Assembly (NCBI GenBank): GCA_018262505.1 | Contig: JAGSYV010000065.1 | Coordinates: 1 to 38,585, forward strand | Source: Pseudomonadota bacterium | GTDB lineage: Bacteria; Pseudomonadota; Alphaproteobacteria; Rhizobiales; Pleomorphomonadaceae | Direction: 5' to 3' | Length of the DNA stretch: 38,585 nucleotides | In this document: in pieces, positions 15,920 to 24,773 of the stretch | Layout of the letters: every line of letters starts with the position of its first letter | Position numbering within the stretch: position 1 is the stretch's first letter | Program-made: the position numbers and the translations under genes | Notes under the pieces: generated by a model | Database searches by the model: none | Seen by the model: the letters and a program-made list of their open reading frames with translations, nothing else | Told to the model about the DNA's origin: nothing

Positions 15920-16366
15920 AGGCTCAAACACCATACTTGCGCGCGCACTCTGCGTCGGCCTCAAGAAAGCCCCGCATTTCTGGGCAACTATCGGCTGCAC
16001 GGAGGTCGCGCCGGCATGTTCCGTCATATCGTGACAGCGAGTCCGGACAAGGCACCGATTCGACCGTGTTCGAGTCTTGTATCAATGACCGCTGATCCAG
16101 GCTCAGGCAACTTTCGTGTGCTGCGAGCGTCTTGTGGAAAGTTTCTTAGCATTCGCTGGATGGGAATGCGGTTTTCATCGTATTGGTGTTACTCTTGTCC
16201 AAGTTCCACTTGTTTTCATTTTTGAAGCGCTGTAATGAGATGTTCGACAGCAGATCATGGGTTTGTTGCGGTTTTGCAGGTAGAATTCGTCAAAAAGTTC
16301 TCACCTGACTGAGAAGTTGACGAGACGCAACAGAAATATCCGAATTCAAGCAGGACAGGTATCAAG
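15920..16366. other. Intergenic region, AT-rich in its second half, mucR upstream region
   Basis: No gene is seen in these 447 bases. From about 16085 to 16366 the sequence is clearly poorer in GC than its surroundings, with T-rich runs such as CCACTTGTTTTCATTTTTG. A possible promoter is TTGTTT (16209-16214) with a 17-base spacer to TAATGA. Such T-rich, flexible DNA is typical of MucR/Ros-bound promoters, and mucR autoregulation is known in related bacteria; binding here is inference. Confidence 0.45.
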
Positions 16367-16786
16367 ATGAGCGAGATGGAAGACGACCTGACGATAATCG
16401 ACCTTGCCGCGCATATCGTCGCCGCTTATGTCGGCAACAATTCCGTACCAGCCGCGGAACTGCCGAACCTGATCTTCGACGTTGTGGGCGCTCTCAACCG
16501 TGTGCAGGGTGGTGCTCCGCAGGAAGTCGAAGCCGAGCCGGTTCGCCCAGCCGTTCCGGTCAAGAAGTCGGTGACCAACGACTATATTATCTGTCTTGAG
16601 GACGGAAAGAAGTTCAAGTCGCTCAAGCGGCACCTGCGCACCCACTACAACATGTCGCCGGAAGAATACCGCGAGAAGTGGAGCCTGCCGGCCGACTATC
16701 CGATGGTTGCCCCCAACTACGCGGCTGCCCGTTCGGATCTCGCCAAGAAGATGGGTCTGGGCCAGCAGCGTCGCCGTACCCGCTAA
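16367..16786 (+). CDS. mucR: MucR/Ros-family zinc-finger transcriptional regulator
   Basis: A 139-residue regulator. The N-terminal half (residues about 8-45, [19 protein letters not shown] and following) is the oligomerisation region; a Pro/Val-rich linker leads to the Ros-type zinc finger: C76-L-E-D79 ... H89-L-R-T-H93, then [20 protein letters not shown] and [19 protein letters not shown]. The second Cys of the classical Ros finger is replaced by Asp, as in several MucR proteins where C-D-H-H binds zinc. MucR proteins bind T-rich DNA and act as global H-NS-like repressors of exopolysaccharide, motility and virulence or symbiosis genes. The gene is monocistronic, with a long AT-rich leader and a strong terminator. 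Confidence 0.96.
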   Translation: MSEMEDDLTIIDLAAHIVAAYVGNNSVPAAELPNLIFDVVGALNRVQGGAPQEVEAEPVRPAVPVKKSVTNDYIICLEDGKKFKSLKRHLRTHYNMSPEEYREKWSLPADYPMVAPNYAAARSDLAKKMGLGQQRRRTR

Positions 16787-16809
16787 TCGATTCCGATCCT
16801 GAATTCGAC

Positions 16810-16841
16810 AAGCCCGGCCCCACGGCCGGGCTTTTCTTTTT
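16810..16841 (+). terminator. Rho-independent terminator of mucR
   Basis: A perfect 10-bp stem AAGCCCGGCC / GGCCGGGCTT with loop CCAC is followed by TTTTCTTTTT. It begins 23 bases after the mucR stop codon and has all classical features. Confidence 0.95.
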
Positions 16842-16922
16842 ACGCCTCAATGCCGACGACGATACCTTCGGCTAAGCTTCTACCGTCGGGCAGTCGCGCC
16901 GACATGGCGTTGACGGGACGTT

Positions 16923-17345
16923 TCAGCCTCTGGCTTCCAGAGCGATCTTGCGTAGCCGCTCGACCATCGACCTCAGTCCATTGGACCGTTGCGGCGTCAG
17001 GTGTTCGCGAAGGTTCAATTCATTGAAGATTGCCTCGGGATCGATGGACAGCACCTCCGAGACGCGCTTGCCTGAGTAGGTGGCGTGGAGGATGGCAATC
17101 AGCCCCTTGACGATCAGGGCATCGGAATCGCCGACAAAGGTCAGCACGGGGTCGACCTTGTCGTCGGCAAGATGCGGCTTGAGCCAAACCTGGCTGACGC
17201 AACCACGCACCTTGTAATCCTCGCTATGGTCTCCCTCGGCGAGCGGCTCCAGCTCCTTGCCGAGTTCGATGACATAGCGGTAGCGATCTTCCCAGTCGTC
17301 GAGAAGCAAGAAGTTTTCGCGGATTTCCTCAAGCGTCGCCGCCAC
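16923..17345 (-). CDS. sufE: SufE-family cysteine desulfuration protein
   Basis: A 140-residue SufE protein, which accepts persulfide sulfur from the cysteine desulfurase SufS for iron-sulfur cluster assembly. The active Cys is C49 in KVRGCVSQVWL; other signature parts are LDDWEDRYRYVIELG and ADDKVDPVLTFVGDSDALIVKG and the C-terminal LTPQRSNGLRSMVERLR (each a short segment of the family pattern). I place the start at the GTG at 17345, preceded by GGAG, because family members begin close to TLEEIRENF; an ATG at 17399 would add 18 unrelated residues. No suf operon lies in the window, so it is an isolated copy, as is common in Hyphomicrobiales. Confidence 0.93.
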   Translation of the reverse strand: MAATLEEIRENFLLLDDWEDRYRYVIELGKELEPLAEGDHSEDYKVRGCVSQVWLKPHLADDKVDPVLTFVGDSDALIVKGLIAILHATYSGKRVSEVLSIDPEAIFNELNLREHLTPQRSNGLRSMVERLRKIALEARG

Positions 17346-17501
17346 GTTCCGTCTCCAAGTCTGTCGCGCAGCCCGGGTATAGACCGCTGGCAGCGGCAAA
17401 GAAAGAGACCGCCGGACCTTGTGGTCGCGGCGGTCAAGTTCCCGGCGGACATGGTCGCCGGGCAGGGAAATTTGGCGACGAGCGTCTGACCAAAGGTCCG
17501 A

Positions 17502-17879
17502 TCAGATGCCCTGCGGCGCCTTGCCCGGTCCGCGCCAGGCCGGGGCCAGATCGGTGGACGTCAGCGTGCCGTGATCAACGCCCGTGGCGCCAGCCTTGTC
17601 GGCGAGCGAATGATCGATGAAATCGTAGACCATGCGGGCACCGGTCTGCGCCTTCAGGAGGAAAGTCGTGGCGATTCGGCCGCCGATGTCGCACGCGGTG
17701 GGGTTCCGACCGCAGAAACCGCTCATATCGGAGAGGGTTGCCTGGGCGGCGGTTGCCGCCTCGAGCGCGCCGATCGGTTGTACCCTGGCGGTCTGGGCCT
17801 GCTGCTCGGCCGCATGGTCAACGGGGATGAGGAAGATGACAATGGACAGCCAGAATGCCGTCCTCAGGAGAAACATCAT
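17502..17879 (-). CDS. DUF5330-family small secreted or membrane-anchored protein
   Basis: A 125-residue protein with an N-terminal hydrophobic segment MMFLLRTAFWLSIVIFLIP that may be a signal peptide or anchor. The body contains SDMSGFCGRNPTACDIGG, with two Cys that may pair, and ARMVYDFID. The opening MFLLRTAFWL and the FC.RNP.AC motif are those of the alphaproteobacterial DUF5330 group, of unknown function. AGGGAA precedes the ATG. It is divergent from the histidine kinase gene across a 441-base AT-rich gap and is followed by sufE about 155 bases further on. Confidence 0.85.
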   Translation of the reverse strand: MMFLLRTAFWLSIVIFLIPVDHAAEQQAQTARVQPIGALEAATAAQATLSDMSGFCGRNPTACDIGGRIATTFLLKAQTGARMVYDFIDHSLADKAGATGVDHGTLTSTDLAPAWRGPGKAPQGI

Positions 17880-18320
17880 GTGACAATTCCCTGTTGTTCA
17901 TCACCCCTTGCGGGGTGTCCGGATCTTTCGCGGCCGAAACCGTCGCTGTCCGTTCGATGTTCCCGGTTTTAGCAGGGACATTTTAGGATCGAATTAGACC
18001 GATCATTCAAATCGCAGAGAAATTCGACGAAAATTTGAGTCCAATTTTAACGATCGGTCCTTTCCACAACGGAATGCGGCGAATTCTCTAGGTTTAACGT
18101 GGGTTTCCGATTACCGGGCAGGCGTGTTCACTCACGCTTAACCGTGAATTCGATCTTTTCGACCAAATCCCTTTTTGAGGGCGCCTCATCCCCCCGTGCG
18201 GTGCTTCCCATCAACATTCCATAAAGGGGCACGTGGCACCGTAGTTTCCGAAAAGACAAATGGCCCGCCCCCGAAGCTGACCAACTCATAGTTGGAAATC
18301 TTTGGAAATTCAGGGCCAGC
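17880..18320. other. Divergent promoter region between DUF5330 and the histidine kinase genes
   Basis: No gene is seen. The first 250 bases are AT-rich for this genome, with several GATCG/CGATC pairs (for example near 17990-18060: GGATCGAATTAGACCGATC and ACGATCGGTCC). GTTTAACGTGGGTTTCC and CTTAACCGTGAATTC resemble half-sites of CtrA-type boxes but not full matches. The promoters of both genes should lie here; I cannot place them. Confidence 0.4.
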
Positions 18321-20171
18321 ATGTCGGTGACGGCCTCGGGGCAATTCCCATGTTGGTTGTCGATCCGCCTGCGATGGGGATGCGTGTTGCGTAACTGTGA
18401 GATCAGAGCCGCGCTGGAGCGCTCGTTTGATCACCTTGTGCATAGCTCGGTGATCGACGATCCGGTCGAGGTCGACAGGCACCGGGGATTCATCGCCTCG
18501 CACCTCATCAGCGGGTTCGCCGCCTTTGGTCTTATTCCGCCCGCGCTTGCCATCGATGCCTCGTCGGCGGGGTTCACCGCGACCACCCTGTCCATCCTTG
18601 GACTTGAGATTCTCGTCGCGCTGTTCGTTTCTCGCACCGGCCGCTTGGCAAATGGATATCTTCTGTCGGCCGCCATCTTGACCGCGCTCGCGGTGTGGGT
18701 TGCCCTCCACACCGGCGGCCTTGGTTCGTTCGCCGTCGTCTGGTTTGCCATCGCTCCCATCGAGGCCGCGCTGTCCGGCCGGCGTTCGACCATCACCGGC
18801 GCCGCGCTGATCAGTGGCGCCGGCTTCCTGCTGACTGCGGCGCTGACCGCCACAGGGACCGCCGAACGTACGTTCGTCTTTGCCGGCGACAGCACGACCA
18901 TGAGCTTTCTCGCCTGCGTGATTGCGCTGGGCTATGCCTCAGGTGTCGCCATCAGCATCGAGCGGCGCGAGCGCGCCACGTCGCTGTCCATCGCCCGCCA
19001 GGAGCAGCGCTACCGTCTGCTCGCCGAAGCGATGAGCGACCTCGTGACCTGCCACAACCCCTCCGGCGACGTGACCTTCGCCTCCCCGGCCGCCATGCGT
19101 CTGATGTCGGTGCGGCCAGCCGACCTTGTGGCCGAGGGGCTGTTCCGGCGCGTTCACATCGGCGATCGTCCGGCTTACCTTTCGGCCATCTCCATGGCGC
19201 TGCACCAGGGCGCGGCGCGCGTCGAATATCGCCTGCGTTGCGGCGATGAGCAGGACATCGATGGTTGGATCTGGGTCGAATCGCACATGCGTCATCTCGC
19301 CGACGAGCAAGGCGACGATGCGGTGGTGACGGTCACGCGCGACATTTCCGAGCGCAAGCGGCATGAAGTGGAACTCGAACACCTGCGTGCCGATTCGGAA
19401 GCGGCCAACCTTGCCAAGACCCGCTTCCTTGCCAACATGAGCCATGAGCTTCGGACGCCGCTCAACGCCATCATCGGCTTTTCCGACATTCTCCATCAGG
19501 AACTGTTCGGCAGGTTCGAGTTCGACCGCCAGCGGGAGTATTCCGGCCTCATCAAGGAGTCCGGCGAGCATCTGTTGCAGGTGGTCAACGATATTCTCGA
19601 TCTTTCGAAGATCGAGTGCGGGTCCTTCGACGTCAACCCCGAGGCTTTTCGCGTCGGCCCGCTGGTCGACCGTTGCCGGCAGATGATGGCCCCCCAAGCA
19701 GAGAAAGCCGGCATCACACTCTCGTCCGAGATCGAACCCAACCTGCCGGAGCTGTTCGCCGATCCCCGCGCCTGCCGGCAGATCGTTCTCAACCTGCTAT
19801 CCAACGCGGTGAAGTTCTCCAACCGCGGTGGCCTTGTGATCTGCTCGGTCCGCCGCCAGGGACGCCGCCTGGCCATCGCCGTGCGGGACAATGGCATCGG
19901 CATTGCCGAGAAGGATATCGACCGCATCGGCAGTCCCTTCTTCCAGGCGGAAACCGGCTACGACCGCAAGCAGGCCGGCACCGGTCTCGGACTTTCGGTG
20001 GTGAAAGGCCTCGTGGCACTGCACGGCGGCCAGGTGATGATCGATTCCGACCTCGGCAAAGGCACAACCGTCACGGTCCTTTTGCCGATGCAGCCGTCGC
20101 GCGACGGCGTCGAGCCAATTTCTCGCGTTCTGGATGTCGATCAGATCCAGCGCGTGGCGCGGAGGGCCTAA
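18321..20171 (+). CDS. Membrane PAS-domain sensor histidine kinase (DivJ/PleC-like)
   Basis: A 616-residue kinase. After about 50 residues, five to six hydrophobic helices follow (about 58-215), then a PAS domain (about 225-345) ending VTVTRDISERKRHE. The HisKA domain has H375 in the H-box ANMSHELRTPLNAIIGFSDI, followed by SGEHLLQVVNDILDLSKIE; the ATPase domain contains NLLSNAVKFSNRGGL, DNGIGI and GTGLGLSVVKG. The layout (multi-helix N-terminus, PAS, HisKA) and the H-box are those of DivJ/PleC-type kinases, which phosphorylate DivK in cell-cycle control; the identity is not proved. The start could be ATG 18321 or GTG 18384. The next gene follows after 3 bases. Confidence 0.87.
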   Translation: MSVTASGQFPCWLSIRLRWGCVLRNCEIRAALERSFDHLVHSSVIDDPVEVDRHRGFIASHLISGFAAFGLIPPALAIDASSAGFTATTLSILGLEILVALFVSRTGRLANGYLLSAAILTALAVWVALHTGGLGSFAVVWFAIAPIEAALSGRRSTITGAALISGAGFLLTAALTATGTAERTFVFAGDSTTMSFLACVIALGYASGVAISIERRERATSLSIARQEQRYRLLAEAMSDLVTCHNPSGDVTFASPAAMRLMSVRPADLVAEGLFRRVHIGDRPAYLSAISMALHQGAARVEYRLRCGDEQDIDGWIWVESHMRHLADEQGDDAVVTVTRDISERKRHEVELEHLRADSEAANLAKTRFLANMSHELRTPLNAIIGFSDILHQELFGRFEFDRQREYSGLIKESGEHLLQVVNDILDLSKIECGSFDVNPEAFRVGPLVDRCRQMMAPQAEKAGITLSSEIEPNLPELFADPRACRQIVLNLLSNAVKFSNRGGLVICSVRRQGRRLAIAVRDNGIGIAEKDIDRIGSPFFQAETGYDRKQAGTGLGLSVVKGLVALHGGQVMIDSDLGKGTTVTVLLPMQPSRDGVEPISRVLDVDQIQRVARRA

Positions 20172-20174
20172 TAC

Positions 20175-21107
20175 ATGGCAGGACGCAAGACCCACGGCAA
20201 AACGGGACTTGTCGCCCTCCTCTTCCGGGGGGCCGTCGGCAATCCGATGGCCACGGTCGGTGGCCTGATGATCACGGCCACCGCCATTGCCATCATGACC
20301 AATGCTCTGGCGCTGCAGCCGCGCGCCCATCCGGCACCGCTGTTCGTCGGCACGCGCCCCACCGCGCCAGCCGTCCCAGCTGTCGCTCAGCCACCTGTGC
20401 TCCGTTCCAGCGACGGCTCGATAGCCGGAGCGACCGATCACAGCCTGATTTCCGACATCCAGCAGGGCCTCAAGGACTTCGGCTACTACAAGGGCGAGGT
20501 TGACGGCCTCGATGGGCCGCAGACGTCTCAGGCCATCCTCGCCTTCGAGCGGGCCTTCCGCCTGACGCCGACCGGCGCCCCGTCGAACAATGTCCTGCTG
20601 GCCATTCGTTCCGTGCGGCCGAAGACCAGTCTCAACGGCGAAGCTGCCATTGCCGCCGATCCGCTGACCGTCGCCTCGCTGCCCGCGGCTTCCGCCGCGC
20701 CGGTACCCCGGCCAAAACCGGGTGCGTCCGTCGCGCAGCCCGCCTCCGTGGAAATGCCGGCGGCCAAGACGTCGGGTGATGGCATTGGCGACCTTATCGC
20801 CTCGACAGCACCAGTTAGCCCCCGCGCGACACCCGCTCCGAGCGCCCCACAGGCCGCCGCCGCGAGTCCAGCGGCAGCAGTGGCGACCGCGAACGCCGCG
20901 CCATCGGCTGCCACCGCAGACAGCAATCTGGCCCGCATCCAGCGTTCGTTGTCGCAACAAGGCTTCGGCCCGTTGGCCATGGACGGCGTGATGTCTACCG
21001 AGACGCGCGACGCCATCAAGCGCTTCCAGGCCTATTACAATCTGCCGCAGAGCGGCGTGATCGACGAGGCCTTCGTCGCCCAGATGGTCAAGGTCGGCGG
21101 TCTCTAG
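20175..21107 (+). CDS. Membrane-anchored protein with two peptidoglycan-binding domains
   Basis: A 310-residue protein. A basic N-terminus and one membrane helix (about residues 24-46) precede a Pro/Ala linker. The first PG_binding_1-type domain spans about 88-143 (LISDIQQGLKDFGYYKGEVD followed by GLDGPQTSQAILAFERAF) and the second about 253-306 (NLARIQRSLSQQGFGPLAMD followed by GVMSTETRDAIKRFQAYY). The linker between them (150-250) is low-complexity Ala/Pro/Ser. The protein probably sits in the inner membrane with its domains in the periplasm touching murein. It follows the kinase gene by 3 bases, so the two are almost certainly coexpressed, hinting that the kinase and a wall-bound partner act together; that link is inference. 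A long hairpin follows. Confidence 0.87.
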   Translation: MAGRKTHGKTGLVALLFRGAVGNPMATVGGLMITATAIAIMTNALALQPRAHPAPLFVGTRPTAPAVPAVAQPPVLRSSDGSIAGATDHSLISDIQQGLKDFGYYKGEVDGLDGPQTSQAILAFERAFRLTPTGAPSNNVLLAIRSVRPKTSLNGEAAIAADPLTVASLPAASAAPVPRPKPGASVAQPASVEMPAAKTSGDGIGDLIASTAPVSPRATPAPSAPQAAAASPAAAVATANAAPSAATADSNLARIQRSLSQQGFGPLAMDGVMSTETRDAIKRFQAYYNLPQSGVIDEAFVAQMVKVGGL

Positions 21108-21126
21108 ACCACCCGAATCTGGAGCA

Positions 21127-21164
21127 TTCGCCGGGCGACCAGATGTTTCAATCTGGTCGGCGAA
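21127..21164. repeat. Long hairpin after the kinase/peptidoglycan-binding operon
   Basis: TTCGCCG (21127-21133) pairs with CGGCGAA (21158-21164) and ACCAGAT (21138-21144) with ATCTGGT (21151-21157), separated by a 4-base bulge GGCG and a 6-base loop. No T-run follows. It may be a dispersed repeat that also works as a terminator. Confidence 0.6.
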
Positions 21165-21305
21165 AGTTGCAGGAGACAAGCGCGCTCTTGCGCCTGGCGC
21201 CTCCAACCTCGATCGCGCTTTCGCCAAAAGCCCGGCCCCTGCATCCAGGCAGCCCTTGCTCCCGGCGCCTGTCCGTGATTTGAACGGCAGGTTACGCCCC
21301 AGAGC

Positions 21306-21665
21306 ATGGCCATGGCCCGCATCACCTCGGATTTTTTCGTCTCAGCCTACATTCGTCGGCGTAACGACGCCGGCTTCTTCACGGCGGTGATTCGCAAGGG
21401 TGCAGCGGAAGCAGGTGCCATTTTCGTCAAGGTGTCCCGCCTTGATGGGACCGCCGATCTCTATGGTCCGGTGCCGCAAGTCTATCTCGGCGATATCGAC
21501 CCATCCGTCGCCGGCGGCCGGGTGTTCGAAGCACTGCTCGCAGGGGCATCCGAGTCGGACGTCGATGCTCGCTTGCAGTCCGAGCGGCGGTTCGACAGCG
21601 ACTGCTGGATTATCGAAACCGAGGACCGGCAAGGCACGTCGGATCTCGATATTATCGGAACCTGA
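21306..21665 (+). CDS. DUF1491-family protein
   Basis: A 119-residue protein of the alphaproteobacterial DUF1491 family, which has no known function. Typical segments are ITSDFFVSAYIRRRNDAGFF, the strand GAIFVKVSRLDGTADLYGP, SERRFDSDCWIIETEDRQG and a C-terminal acidic tail. The alternating strands and the ending W-I-I-E-x-E-D-R are diagnostic. ATG 21306 and ATG 21312 (MARITSD) are both possible; family members usually begin at the second. No good ribosome site is visible. The oligopeptidase gene follows about 85 bases downstream on the same strand. Confidence 0.88.
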   Translation: MAMARITSDFFVSAYIRRRNDAGFFTAVIRKGAAEAGAIFVKVSRLDGTADLYGPVPQVYLGDIDPSVAGGRVFEALLAGASESDVDARLQSERRFDSDCWIIETEDRQGTSDLDIIGT

Positions 21666-21749
21666 CCGCTCGACGGTGTGTTTGACTGTTGCCCCGTCGC
21701 CATCTTTGGGGATATCCCTCCAGCCGTTTTTGCAGTTTTCGGAGCATCT

Positions 21750-23837
21750 ATGACCGAGATGAAGCCCCCTTGCGCCGAGAAGCGGCCCGTCGTGACAACC
21801 ATCCACGGGGTCGACCTCGTCGACGACTATGCCTGGCTTCGCGCCGACAACTGGCAGGACGTTCTGCGCGATCCCGATCTGCTCGACCCGGCCATCCGCG
21901 CTCATCTCGAAGCTGAAAACGCCTTCTGTGACGCCTTCATGGCTGACACCGTCGGGTTGCAGGAGGCTTTGGTGGCCGAGATGCGCGGCCGAATCCTCGA
22001 GGATGACTCGTCGGTGCCGCTGCCGGACGGTCCCTATGCCTACGCCAGCCGTTATCTCACCGGTGCCCAGCATCCTCGTCTTGTCCGCACGCTGCGCGAC
22101 GGGGGGCCGGAGGAATTGCTGCTCGATGCCGATGAGCTTGCCCGCGGTAAGCCCTATTTCAGCCTCGGCGGCGCCAGCCATAGTCCCGACCACAAGCTGC
22201 TCGCCTATAGCGTCGACGACACCGGTTCGGAATTCCATGTCATCCGCGTCCGAAACCTCGACGCCGATACCGATCTCTCCGACGAAATTCCAAACACCTC
22301 CGGCGGCGTCGCCTGGGCGGCCGACTCCCGCTCCTTTTTCTACACTTTCGTCAACGACAACCACCGCACCGAGAAGGTGCTTCGCCACGTGATCGGGACG
22401 CCGGCGTCCGAGGACATTGTCGTTTACGCCGAGGAAGATGCTGGCTTTTTCTGCGGTGTCGACAAAACGCAATCTGGCCGTTTCATCGTCATCGACTCCC
22501 ACGACCATCAGACCTCCGAGGTCCGCCTGATCGACGCCGAGGCACCGGACACCTCACCGCGCCTCGTTACGGCGCGGGAGACCGAAGTCGAGTATTCCAT
22601 CGAGGACGATGGCGACGATCGCGTCTATATCCTGACGAATGCCGACGGCGCCGAGGACTTCAAGATCGTCAACGCGTCGCTCAAGAGTCCGGGCCGCGAC
22701 AACTGGATCGACGTGGTGGCTCACGAACCTGGCCGTCTCATTCTGTCCATGTCGGTCTTTCACGGACGAATGGTACGGCTTGAACGGGTGGGCGGCCTGC
22801 CGCGCATCGTCATCCGCGAACTCTCGAGCGGTCACGAGCATTCCATTGTCTTTCCCGAAGAGGCCTATTCGCTCGGACTGTCGGGTTCCTACGAGTTCGA
22901 TACCAATATTGTCCGCTTCACCTATTCCTCGCCAACCACACCGGCGCAGGTCTACGACTATGACATGGCGACCAGCGAGCGTTTCCTGAGGAAGACCCAG
23001 GAGGTCCCCTCCGGCCACGAACCGTCCGACTACGTGACGCGTCGCGTCATGGCGCCGGCGGCCGATGGCGAGAGCGTGCCGGTCACCCTGCTCTATCGCG
23101 CTGATACGCCGCTCGACGGCTCGGCGCCTTGCCTGCTCTACGGCTATGGCGCCTACGGCATCGCTATTCCCGCGTCGTTTTCAACACGTATTCTGTCGCT
23201 GGTGGATCGTGGTTTCGTCTATGCCATCGCCCACATCCGCGGTGGCAACGAAAAGGGCCACCGCTGGTATCTCGCCGGCAAGCGCCAAAACAAACCCAAC
23301 ACCTTCAAGGACTTTATCGCCGCCGCCCGATATCTCTGCGAGAAGGGCTTCACCTCGGAAGGCCGCATCGTCGCTCACGGCGGCTCGGCGGGCGGCATGC
23401 TGATGGGCGCGGTCGCCAACTGGGCGCCTTCGCTCTGGGGCGCGGTGATGGCCGCGGTCCCCTTCGTCGACGTTCTCAACACCATGCTCGACGCAACGCT
23501 ACCGCTCACCCCGCCGGAGTGGCCCGAGTGGGGCAATCCCGTCGAAAGCATTGACGACTTCCAGCTCATCGCGTCCTACAGCCCTTATGAGAACGTCATG
23601 ACGCAGGATTATCCGCCGATGTTCGTACTGGCGGGGCTCACCGACCCGCGCGTTACCTATTGGGAGCCGGCAAAATGGCTGGCCCGTCTTCGGGCGCTCA
23701 AGACCGACGACAACCCGCAGGTGATGCAGGTCAACATGGACGCCGGCCATGGCGGAGCGTCCGGCCGCTTCGACGAATTGAAGGAAACGGCTCTCGAATA
23801 CGCCTTTGCCTTAAAGATGATGGGTAGAGCTAACTAA
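21750..23837 (+). CDS. ptrB: Oligopeptidase B (S9A prolyl oligopeptidase family)
   Basis: A 695-residue cytoplasmic serine peptidase that cleaves short peptides after Lys or Arg. The N-terminal beta-propeller (about residues 60-400) opens with VTTIHGVDLVDDYAWLRADN, and the alpha/beta hydrolase domain (about 430-690) carries the catalytic triad S546 in HGGSAGGMLMG, D632 in LTDPRV and H667 in DAGHGG. LTPPEWPEWGNP and YSPYENV are conserved oligopeptidase B segments. GGAG precedes the ATG at 21750 (MTEMKPP); a further upstream in-frame ATG at 21678 is unlikely. All key residues are present and length is normal. It is monocistronic, with sodB next. Confidence 0.93.
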   Translation: MTEMKPPCAEKRPVVTTIHGVDLVDDYAWLRADNWQDVLRDPDLLDPAIRAHLEAENAFCDAFMADTVGLQEALVAEMRGRILEDDSSVPLPDGPYAYASRYLTGAQHPRLVRTLRDGGPEELLLDADELARGKPYFSLGGASHSPDHKLLAYSVDDTGSEFHVIRVRNLDADTDLSDEIPNTSGGVAWAADSRSFFYTFVNDNHRTEKVLRHVIGTPASEDIVVYAEEDAGFFCGVDKTQSGRFIVIDSHDHQTSEVRLIDAEAPDTSPRLVTARETEVEYSIEDDGDDRVYILTNADGAEDFKIVNASLKSPGRDNWIDVVAHEPGRLILSMSVFHGRMVRLERVGGLPRIVIRELSSGHEHSIVFPEEAYSLGLSGSYEFDTNIVRFTYSSPTTPAQVYDYDMATSERFLRKTQEVPSGHEPSDYVTRRVMAPAADGESVPVTLLYRADTPLDGSAPCLLYGYGAYGIAIPASFSTRILSLVDRGFVYAIAHIRGGNEKGHRWYLAGKRQNKPNTFKDFIAAARYLCEKGFTSEGRIVAHGGSAGGMLMGAVANWAPSLWGAVMAAVPFVDVLNTMLDATLPLTPPEWPEWGNPVESIDDFQLIASYSPYENVMTQDYPPMFVLAGLTDPRVTYWEPAKWLARLRALKTDDNPQVMQVNMDAGHGGASGRFDELKETALEYAFALKMMGRAN

Positions 23838-23890
23838 TTCGATTTGTTCACCGAATGGCGCATGGGAGCCATGAATCGACTCGTGACTCA

Positions 23891-23919
23891 TTGCCGGCAT
23901 TAGGAAAAGTGACTATCTA
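23891..23919 (+). promoter_or_regulatory. Putative sigma-70 promoter of sodB
   Basis: TTGCCG at 23891-23896 and TATCTA at 23914-23919 with a 17-base spacer lie about 67 bases before the superoxide dismutase start. No experimental evidence is available; the match is by eye. Confidence 0.4.
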
Positions 23920-23985
23920 TTCCGCATGCACCACCGCCGGGCGGAGATGCTCCGTTTTAGAACGCACTTTTTTGAGGAGACGATC

Positions 23986-24582
23986 ATGGCTTTCGAGCTG
24001 AATGAACTTCCCTATGCCTACGACGCCCTTGGCCCCTACATGTCACGCGAGACGCTTGAGTATCATCACGACAAGCATCATCTCGCTTACGTCAACAACG
24101 GCAACAACCTGATCAAGGGGACCGAGTGGGAAGGCAAGAGCGTTGAAGAGGTCGTGAAGGGGGCTTTCGGCAAGAATCCAGCCCTCTTCAATAACGTCGC
24201 CCAGCATTACAACCACTTCTATTTCTGGCAGTGGATGAAGCCGAATGGCGGCGGCGCCATTCCGGGCGAGCTCCTCAAGAAGATCAACGAGGATCTCGGC
24301 GGTCTCGACAAGTTCCGCGCCGATTTCCTTCAGGCGGGCATGACCCAGTTCGGCTCCGGCTGGGCCTGGCTGGCACTGAAGGATGGCAAGCTCGCCATTT
24401 CAAAGACCCCGAATGGCGAGAACCCGCTGGTTGCCGGCGCGACGCCGCTGCTCGGCGTCGATGTATGGGAGCATTCCTACTACATCGACTACCGCAACCT
24501 GCGTCAGAAATATCTCGAAGCCTTCTTCGACAATCTGGTCAACTGGGAGTTCGTGGCCGAACTCTACGCCAAGGCCAGCTGA
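23986..24582 (+). CDS. sodB: Superoxide dismutase, Fe-type (Fe/Mn family)
   Basis: A 198-residue superoxide dismutase that converts superoxide to oxygen and hydrogen peroxide. The metal ligands are visible: H27 in LEYHHDKHH, H77 in NNVAQHYNHFYFW, D159 and H163 in DVWEHSYYIDY. Q73 in NNVAQ is at the position from which the Fe-type enzymes supply their outer-sphere glutamine, so Fe is more likely than Mn, though cambialistic use is possible. There is no signal peptide, so it acts in the cytoplasm. AGGAGACG precedes the ATG at 23986, which is preferred over an in-frame ATG at 23926. A hairpin follows the gene. Confidence 0.96.
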   Translation: MAFELNELPYAYDALGPYMSRETLEYHHDKHHLAYVNNGNNLIKGTEWEGKSVEEVVKGAFGKNPALFNNVAQHYNHFYFWQWMKPNGGGAIPGELLKKINEDLGGLDKFRADFLQAGMTQFGSGWAWLALKDGKLAISKTPNGENPLVAGATPLLGVDVWEHSYYIDYRNLRQKYLEAFFDNLVNWEFVAELYAKAS

Positions 24583-24621
24583 GGGGTTTCATACCCGCCG
24601 ATTGAGACCATCGCACTTCAT

Positions 24622-24648
24622 CAGGGCTCCGGCACGTCCGGGGCCCTG
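24622..24648 (+). terminator. Hairpin terminator after sodB
   Basis: CAGGGCTCCGG (24622-24632) pairs with CCGGGGCCCTG (24638-24648) over 11 pairs including one G-T, with a 5-base loop, 39 bases after the stop. Only a weak T-rich tail follows. Confidence 0.6.
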
Positions 24649-24773
24649 TCCCTATTCATCAATATAGGTTGTCCGGCGCAGGCCGAGCCATTATCACAGT
24701 ATCGTGGTGTGCACCGGGGGGCGGTTCGCGCCCGGGGCTTTAACTCAAGTTGTGCAACGGTTGACGGGGCGAC

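Noticed and set aside
17990..18170. CtrA-type boxes before the DivJ/PleC-like kinase gene
   Set aside because: Only half-sites (GTTTAACG, CTTAACCG) were found; no TTAA-N7-TTAA with an acceptable second half.
19797..21227. A 476-codon minus-strand frame opposite the kinase and peptidoglycan-binding genes
   Set aside because: Gly/Arg/His-rich translation without motifs; both plus-strand genes are well supported.
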